Source: Acidobacteriota bacterium (GTDB lineage Bacteria > Acidobacteriota > Vicinamibacteria > Vicinamibacterales > JAFNAJ01). Taken from it: DNA of 58,472 bases. Position numbers and translations under genes: made by a program. Location: NCBI GenBank assembly GCA_023384575.1, contig JAHDVP010000009.1:78379-136850 (forward strand). Reading direction: 5' to 3'. Shown here in pieces: positions 1-9,400 of this stretch (its first letter is position 1; every line of letters begins with the position of its first letter). The notes under the pieces are model-generated. The model saw nothing but the letters and a program-made list of their open reading frames with translations. It was not told the DNA's origin and searched no databases.

Positions 1-447
1 GACGGTGGAGTTCAGCGGGGCGGAGTCGACGGACCCGGATGGCGACGCGCTGACGCATGCGTGGACGTTCTCGGACGGGCCGACGGCGAGCGGGGTGACG
101 ACGGCGCGGACGTTCGCGGCAGCGGGCAGCGTGACGGTGACGCTGACGGTGGACGACGGACGCGGCGGGACGGCGACGGCCAGCGTGGTGGTGACGGTGA
201 CGGCGCCGACGAACCAGGCGCCGACGGCGGTGATTGCAGCGTCGGCGACGACGGTGTCGGCGGGGTCGACGGTGGAGTTCAGCGGGGCGGAGTCGACGGA
301 CCCGGATGGCGACGCGCTGACGTATGCGTGGACGTTCTCGGACGGGCCGACGGCGAGCGGGGTGACGACGGCGCGGACGTTCGCGGCAGCGGGCAGCGTG
401 ACGGTGACGCTGACGGTCGATGACGGGCGCGGCGGGACGGCGACCGA
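1..447 (+). repeat. Tandem near-identical PKD-encoding repeat, period 267 bp
   Basis: Bases 1-150 and 268-417 are identical except for one C/T difference at base 56. The unit is 89 codons. The array probably continues upstream of the window. The neighbouring third PKD domain has diverged, so the first two are recently duplicated or homogenised by gene conversion. Confidence 0.9.
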
Positions 448-3400
448 CAGCGTGGTGCTGACGATCACCCCGCGTCCCACGGTCAATCGCCCGCCGACGG
501 CGATCATCACGGGGCCGCTGGCAGGCATCGCCGGCGCAGAACTCGTGTTCGATGGTCGCGGGTCGGTCGATCCCGATGACGACTCGCTGGCGTTCTCCTG
601 GACACTTGGCGGCGACGGCCTGACGGCGACCACGCCGACGGCCTCGGCGACGTTCGCCGCCGCGGGCACCTACACGATCTCGCTGATCGTGACCGATACG
701 GGCGGTCTCTCGGCTTCGACGTCGCAGCAGGTCGAGATCTCCGACCCCACCGACGTCGCGCCGCCCGTCGTCTCGCTCGACGGTCCGACCAGGGCCCTGC
801 CCGGCGCCGACGTGACTTTCGTCGCGCTCGTCTCCGACAACGTCGGCGTCGAGCGTGTGAGGTTTCTCGTCGATGGAACGAACGAGTCGGTCGCGGCCAT
901 CGCCCCCTACGCGCGGACGTTCGCGCTTCCTGCGGTCGCGGCCCTCAATCAGCAGGTCGTCGTCTCGGCGATCGCAGAGGACGCCGCAGGCAACACGGCG
1001 AGCGCGACGGCCACGCTCGTCATCTCGACCGTCGCCGACACCGAGCCGCCGGTCGTCTCGCTGCGGCTACCCGAGACGACCGCGCCGGGCGCGACGCTGC
1101 GTCTCGTGGCGCAGGCCACCGACGACAGCGGCGTCGCTCAGGTCGAGTTCGCGGTCGACGCGGTCGTCGTCGGCCAGGTGACGACGCGACCTTATGAAGT
1201 GGTCTGGGCGGTGCCGGCCGACGCGGTTCCCGGGTCGACGCTCGCGGTCGTCGCGCGTGCTCGCGACGCCGCGGGCAACGAGGGCGCCGGCAGCGGGGCG
1301 GTCGTCGTGGCCGCCGACACCGACACGACGCCGCCGGAGGTCGAGCTCTCGGCGCCCGAGACCGTGCTGGCAGGCCAGCGCCTCGACCTCTCGGCCGTCG
1401 TGACCGACGCCGGTGGCGTCGCGCGTGTCGTCTTCGACGTCGACGGTGCCGATCTGCCGGCCCTCGTCGCTCCTCCGTTCACCGCATCGACCACGGCGGC
1501 GCCCGGCGCGGTGCCTGGCTCGGCGCTTGCGGTGCGGGCGACGGCGACCGACTTCGCGGGCAACACCGGCCAGGCGTCGCGGCTCGTGCGCGTGGTCGAC
1601 GTCGCGACGACGGCGCGTGGCGCGGTCGCGGGCGAGGTCTACGACGACACCACCGGTCTTCCACTCGCCGGCGCGACGGTCGTGCTGGCAGGGACCGACT
1701 CGCTCGGGCGTCCGTACGACGCGAGTTCGGTCACCGATGTGCGTGGCCGGTACGTGTTGCGGGCCCCGACGGGCGACGGGGTGGTGAGAATCACGCTCGC
1801 CGGCTGGACGCGCGTCGACCGCCCCGTGAGCGTTCGCGGGGCGTCCGCGTTCGAGCCGCTCGATGCGCGGCTGACGCCGACTGCGGCGATGCCGGCGATG
1901 GTGTCGCCGGTGCTGGGCGGCACTGTGTCGGCCGCCGGCGGCGCCCTGGTGGTGCCGGCGGGGACCCTCACGGAAGCCGCCGCGCTGTCACTCGTCGCGC
2001 TCGGGCCGCAGGGGCTTCAGGGGCGACTCCCGTACGGCTGGTCGCCGGCGGCCGCCGTCGACGTGTCGCCGCACGGGGTGACCTTTGCCGGCGCCGCGTT
2101 GTTGCGTGCCTCGAACGTCTTCGGGCTGCCCGCCGGCACCCCGCTGGTCGTGGCGCGCTTCGACGAAGCGCTCGGCGGCTGGCGAACGGTGGGCACGACG
2201 AGCGTCGATTCGTCCGGCAACGCCATCGAGGTGGCCATTACCGCGTCGGGCCAGTTCGCGTTCCTGCTCGCCGACGAGCTGCCCGTGGCCCCGCCGCCGC
2301 CGGTGGCCGGGCTTCCGCTCGAAGGGGTGGCCGTGCCGGTGCTGCCCGACAGCGCGGCGGCCGAGGTCGTCGCCGATCCCCGGGTGGTCTTCTACCGCCC
2401 TGGCGTGCAGTCGAACGTCGTCGTGGGCATCGGGTACTCCACCGCGTTGACGAGCGGGGCCGCGGTCGTCGCTCGCGTGTCGGAACGCTATCGCTTCCAG
2501 TCGGGGGCGGTGCTCACCGGCCAGCCGTTCGTGCAGGACCTGGTGCTCTTCCAAATCGGCAACGGCGCAACGCCTGCCCGCCGGGGCTACGGGCAGATGC
2601 TCGTGCAGCTCGGCACGGGCCAGGTTCGACTCGCCACGCGGACGGTGGTCACGCCATCCAGGGTCTTCGAGCCGGTGACCCTGCGCGAGGGCCTGATCAC
2701 GGTCGAGATGTTCGCGCCCGCCGCCGCGGCGACTGGTCCGGCGCTCGTGGCTCCCGAGGGTGCTCAGGTTGATGGTCCGGATGGCACGGCGCTGCTCGTG
2801 CCGTTTGGTGCCGTCACGGAGCCGACACCGATCGCGCTGCGCGGCGTCGTGCCGGCGGCGCTCGGCGTCGACCTTCCGCCCGATGTCGAGGTTCTTGCTG
2901 GCGTCGACATCGACTTCACCGGCACCCTCGCCCGGGCCGCGCGGATCTCGATGCCGACATCGCTCGCCGACGGCCGCGGCACGCTGCTGGTTCAGGTCAT
3001 CGACGTGGCCGGCCGGACTCATCTGGTGATGCGCGGGCTCGGCGTCGTCGCGGGCGGCCGACTCGTCTCCACGCTGGAGCTCGACGGCCTTCCGCTCCCG
3101 CTCGACGGCGTCACGACCGGGGGGCGGTACCTGTTCGTCAGGGTGTCGGCGCCGATTGGTTTCGTCGGCGGCATCGTGCGCGATCCGGTCGGCGCGCTGC
3201 TTTCCGCGGCCGTGGTCTCGACGCCGAACATGCCGATCGTCGGCCTGAGCAGGATCGACGGCGCCTACGCCGCGCCGGCGCGCACCGGCGCGCAGCCGGT
3301 GACGGCGACCAACGTGGCCACGGGCGACGTCGGCGTTGCGACGGCCGACATCGTTGCGGACGCGCTCGTGCCGCTCGATCTCGCGGTGACGCTCCAGCCC

Positions 3401-6400
3401 CCGCGTGTGACGTCGATCTCGCCAGCCGACGGCGCGGCGAACGTGGCGCTCTCGGCACCCGTCGTGGTCGCCTTCTCGAAGCCGATCCGGCCTGACACCC
3501 TGACGGGGGCGGTCGAGAGGCTCGTCGTCGCTGCCGAGAGCGGCATGACCGTGGCGGGCACGCTCGCGCTGTCGCACGGCGACACGGTGGCGACCTTCCG
3601 CGCGAGCGAGCCGCTCGTGCCGAACACGCGGTACGTCGTGAGTGTGGCCGCCGGCATCGCCGACCTGTCGGGCACGCCGCTCCAGGCCGCGGTGACGTCG
3701 TCGTTCGAGAGTCTCGACACCGAGCCGCCACCGACGCCGCCGGCGGGCAGCGTGGCGGCGAGCGTGCCGGTCAATGGGCAGACGACGGTGACGGCGACGC
3801 AGGGGACCGCGACGCCTCGCGACACGGTCTCCGTCCTGAACCTGCGCACCGGCGCGTACACCCCCGTGCTCGTCGACCCGAACGGGGGTTTCTCGGTCGT
3901 CGTCGCGGCCGGGCCGGCCGACGCGCTGCGGTTGCGCATCCTCGACCAGGCGGGCAACGAGACGTTGGTCGACCTTCCCGGGTTCAGGCAGGTCAATGCC
4001 GACGGCAGCGTCTCGGCGGCGGTAGGCCCGGACGGCGGGCTCGTCGAGGGACCAGAGGGCACGGCCGCCGAAATCAGACCCGGCACGTTCCCGGACGGCG
4101 CGGTGGTGACGCTGAAGCGCCTGACGGCGCAGGCGTTTCCCGTGCAGCTCCCGGCCGAGGCCGCGCCCTACTTCCGGCTCGACGGCGGCCTCGAGATCGA
4201 CTTCGGTGGCGCGGTGCCCACGCAGTACGTGAACGTGATGATTCCGCCCGTTGGTGGGGAGACGGCCGACGATCGCTGGGTGGTGGTGGCGGTCGCAAGC
4301 GACGAGGGGGTACCCATCCTCACGCCCGTCGACACCGGGCGACTCCGCGGCGATCGCATCGCCACTTCGTCGCCGCCATGTCCCGGCGTCACGGCGCGGG
4401 GTGTCTACGGCTTCCTTCGCGCGCAGCAGCCCGTCGGCGTGAACTACGGGCAGACCTACGCGCAAGGCTACGGCGGTCTGAAGGTCCAAGCCGGATTCCT
4501 CCTCGTCTCCGGGTCGATGCCGTTTCCGATGCCGTACTCGGTGATCGTCGCCGAGTCGCCGCAGCCGGTGTGCTATCCGACGCTCACCGGGCGCGTCACC
4601 GTCACGCCCAACCAGCTCCGCGTGACGATCGCGGCGAGCGAGCTGGCCCCGGCCGATCGCGAGATCACGGTGCGCAATCTGACGAACGGGCGCGAGAGCC
4701 GCCTCGGTCGAACGGTCGTCGGCGAGTACTCGGCGGTGCTGCCGGGCACGGTGCGCGACACGCTGCAGGCGATGGCAGTGCAGACGGGTGGCGGCGAGCT
4801 GTTCGTGCCCGTCGCGGTCAGGGCCGGCGATGCGCCGGGCACCGTGGTCGTGCGGGCCGACATCTCGACGATCCGCGTGCCCGTGGCCTCGGTCCGTTTC
4901 CGCAACGCCTCGCTGCGCCCGGCCGCCGAGCTGGTCGTCGCCGCCGACCGGACGCCGTTCGCGGCGAGCGTGGCAGGCGTGCTCGGCGACAACGTCGAGG
5001 TCGTCACGGCTGGCGACTCGGGGCATCGACGCGTGATCACCAACGTCGTCCTGGGCCAGACGGCCACCGTGGGAACGGGGCCGCTCGTGCTGCGGGTCGA
5101 GCGCGGCACCATCGATCCGAACCGCGCCGAGCTCGATGACGCCGGGGTGCCCGGCGTCGCGCGAACCGAGGTCCGCCTGACGAGCCTGACCGGGCTCGAC
5201 CTCGTCGTGCCCGACGCCGCCATCGTCGAGGGCGGCACGTCGTGGGCGTTCGACGGGGCGCTCGACGACACCTACCGGCTCGTCGTGCACTACGAGAACG
5301 GGACCATCGCCGAGACGATCGTGCCGAGACTGCAACTCGTCGTGGCGAACCCGAAGACGGGGCGTGTCCTCCGAACGATCACGGTACAGGCACCCCCGCG
5401 CGACGAGCCGGTCAGCTTCGGCACGATCACCGACGACGTGGAGCCGCCACGCGTGATCTCGACGCCGTCGTTCCTGGCGAACTTCGACCCGAGCGGCACG
5501 ATCACCTTCACCTTCAGCGAGCCGATGGACGCGCGGAGCCTGAAGGAGGGGCTGAAGGTCCGCGACAGCCAGGGCCGGATCGTGCAGGGCGAGGTGCGGG
5601 TGCACGACGGCAACCGGCGCGCCACGTTCGTGCCGCGGTCGGCGCTGCGCGTGGCCGAGCGATACTCCGTCACGCTGGTTGGCGACGACGAGGTGGGCCG
5701 TCGTCTCGAGCCAGGTCAGACGTCGTACGTGACCGATCGCGGCGGCAACTCCATCAGGACGCTGAGCCTCCGCTTATCGACCTATCGCCCGCGCGTGGTC
5801 GGCCGGACCGACGAGGCGGTGTTCCGGGATGCCGCGGCGGTGCAGCCCTACGCCTTCCGCGACAGCCGCGTCGTGCAGCACCAGGTGGGCGACACGCTGA
5901 AGACGCTGGTGCTCGGGGCGACCGGCAGTCGGGTCTTCGACAAGGTCGTGGCGGTCGACGCGACGGACGCGGCCGCGCCGACGAAGGCCGGCAACGCCCT
6001 GAACGAAGAGGCGGCGGCGACGCGCCAGCGCATGATCGTGCTCGACGACACGCGTTTTCGCCTCAAGACCGGAGAGTTCGCGACGGGCCGACTGCTCGTC
6101 ACGACGACGTACAACTCCTCCTATTCGTTCGTCACCTTCTACGACGCGCGCGATCCGCTCCATCCCGAGTGGCTCGCCAACAAGGTGCTGACGGCGAACC
6201 CGGCGAGCGTGACGCCGTTCCTGCGGCGGGGGGCCGTGGCCGCCATCGGCTACGCGCGCGGGCTCACCGCGCTCGACACGTCCGATGGGCCCGTGGTGTA
6301 CAGCGCGGTCGAAGGCGTCGGGCTCATGATGACGACGGTCAACGCGAACGTCCCCGAGGTGAACGCGGACCAGCGGGTGCTCGAGCCCTACTATCCCGGC

Positions 6401-9400
6401 GACTTCACGGACGTCGGCGCGCTCGGCGGTCGGCTCGTGGCCATCGATCGCAGCGACCGGCGGCTCGATGTGCTCACACCCAACTTCGGCCCGGTGTCGA
6501 GCGTGACGCTGCCCGAGGTGCCGAGGCGGCTGCTGGTCGTCGAAGGGCTCGCCATCGATGTCGACCGGGACGGCGAGATCCGTCCCGGCGAGCAGTTCGA
6601 CCTCGCCGTCGTCGGCACCAACAGCAGCGTGATCTTCGTCGACCTGCGCGACCCGTCGAATCCGCAGCTGCTCGGTCGCGTCCCGATGCCCGGCATCGTG
6701 CGCGACCTCGACATCGACGTCGAGCGCCTGCGGCTCTTCGTGTCGGGCGATTCGTCGGAGAACACCGCAGCGCCGCGGTCGATCTACATGGTCGACCTGA
6801 GCGATCCCAGCCAGGTGGCGCTCGTCGACCGCGACGACGACGGACGGGACGACCGCATCGTGTGGTCGGCGCAGTCGGAGGCCAACGGCGTCCGCTTCGA
6901 CGCCAATCGCGGCCTGCTCTACGCCTCCACCGACACCAGCCTCGACATCTGGGCCGTCTACGACGCCTGTTGCGACCTCGGCGTCGAGACGACGGCGCGG
7001 CGCGCCGATCGCCCGCGCGGCGACCGCGATGCGTTGCTGCGCAAGGAGAAGGACGCCCTGGCGCTTGGCATCGCCGCCGGCCTCCAGCGCGCCGAAACGG
7101 AGTGTGGCGTGGCGACCGCCGCGCTCGCCCTCATCGAACAGGGGAGCGGCGCCTGCGTGTGGAAGCCCGATCCCGCGGCGTCGTGCTCGCAGAACTACCA
7201 GCCCGGCTTGAGCGACCACGACTTCGAGGTCTTCTTCCCTCAGGGAACGCCGGCCGCCGCGCAGGCCTGTACCATTCAGGCGCTGACGGCCGAGTTCATC
7301 GACGCCGAGACCGAGGAGGGGCGGCCCATCCGTCTCCCGAACGGCGGGTCGATGGCGTTCGACGACATCTCGTTCTTCCCGGTCGCCCGTGAGGAGTTCG
7401 ATCAGGCCCTGCTCAACATCGACCCGCCGAGCGGAGCCGGCGGTTCCGACACGGTGGGCGACATGGGCCTCGGCCGCCAGCAGTTGCTGCTCAAGTGGCT
7501 GCTCGAGGGCGAACGGGTCGAGATTCCCAACGTTCCCCTCGCCCCGATCGACCTCGGCACCGTGCTCGAGCGCCTGAAGTCGACGACAGGCATTCCGGCC
7601 CTCGAGGGGTACGAGTGGGCCCGGCTCCAGGCGTACGCGATGGCCAAGGGCGGGAGCTTCCTCCGGGTGAAGGGGGCGTCCGACCCGCAGTCGTCGTTCT
7701 ATCGGCGCCACATCAAGCAACTCCACGACGTCGGCAAGGCCGGCATCAGGGCGACGCTCGCGCGGATGGTGGCCGACGAGTCGGCGCGCGCCCTCGTGCT
7801 CGACGTCACGCGCGAGCGCTACGCGACCAACGCGTGCCTCGCGATTTCGCCGGCCGTGCGCGTGCCGGCGCGCTGGACCGAGAAGCCGTGCACCTCGTTC
7901 GAGGAGTACGTGGCGTCGGCCGCGGCCAAGACGCTGCGGGGCCCGACGCCGCTCGGGCTCTTCACCGTGAGCGACATCGTCGATCGCGTGCATCGCTTCT
8001 ACCGCGTCAAATCGGATCTCGAGACGATTTCCACCGAGGAGCTCGCCGACGGCTTCGTCGCCTCGACGGCGCGGTTCATCGCCGATGTCGCCGCCGTCAC
8101 CGAGCCGGTATGGACCGTCGAGGTCGTCACCGATCCGCGGCGAGCCACCCGCGAGAGCAACATCCAACAGGCCGCCACCCGCATTGCCGGGGCCCTCGCC
8201 GGCGCGAAGCTGCACCCGGTGCCCGAGATCTTCAATCGCGGGTTCCAGCGTGGAGAGGACCTGCGAGTCGCGATGTACCACCGGACGCCTGGCAGCGGCA
8301 GCGCCGGGCTGGCGCGGGAGCACCGCTTCGTCCTCGACGGCGGAGAGCGGCGGTCGCTCGATTACCTCCGCACGCCCGACGGCGAAGAACAGACCGACCC
8401 TCAGGGCAACGCGCTCAAGTACTTCGAGATTGGTCCCGTTCGGCAGGATCAGCCGACGACGACGGCGGGCGAGGTCGCCTTCGTCATCGACCTGCCCGAC
8501 CGCCGCATGAAGGAGGCCATTCGCGAGAACAACGTCGGCGGCTTCTTCTACTACGTGCTCGACCCGCAGACCGGGGTGGCGCCGCCCGTGGCAGGTCTTG
8601 TGCCGTCGCTGCCCTCCGCCGTTGGCAATCCGGACGACCTGCTTCGTCCTGACGAACAGTGCTACCTGGCGCCCGCGCTCCGCGTGACGCAGGTCATCGT
8701 GGTCGACGGCCAGGAGTACACGGGGGATCTCTCGGCCGGGTTCGGCGAGGTCCTCACCGTCCGGTTGAAGGTGGAGAACCTGTCAGGTGAGGTTGCTCGG
8801 AGTGTCTGGGCGTGTTCGTCGCTCAACGGCCAGTGCTACGAGGCGGGCGACATCGGTCCGGGCCAGGTGTGGCGCTACGAATACCAGTACACGGTGCCGT
8901 CGACCGGCGTCGTGCTGGATCTCGAGGCCGATGCGTACTCGGAGGAGCTCGGCCTGTTCAGCGCGGCCGCGGGCCGCTTCACCGCGGCGTGCGAGGCCTA
9001 CCAGGTCATCGAGCTCGATCCCAACCCCAATCCAGCTCCCGAGGCGTCGACCATCGGGTGGGGTGGGCACGCCGTGCGCTACTTCCGCGTCGTGTCGCGC
9101 CGCACCGGCCAGCCCGTGCCGAACGTGGACGTGGTCGTGCAGGTGACCGACGACATCATCAACCGCCACTTCCATTTCACCACCAACGCGCAGGGCATCG
9201 CCGTGTCGCCGGGCTTCGAAGGCCTCGCCATCCGCTTCGACGAACCCGGGATGATCACGGGGCGCACGTACCGGCTCAGGGTCGTCGAGGTCAACGGCGT
9301 GGCGGCGACCTGCGCGCCCACGCAGCCGCAGACGACCGTGACGCTCGTCGAGCGACAGCAGACGCGATCGCTCGCGCGCGGGGCCGCGATCGAAGGCTCG

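Noticed and set aside
1-447. CRISPR-like short repeat array
   Set aside because: The repeat is two 267-base coding units of a PKD domain in frame, without spacers.
1988-5605. 1,205-codon minus-strand frame
   Set aside because: Shadow of the first giant gene with the same Arg/Asp/His-rich composition; no ribosome site or motif.
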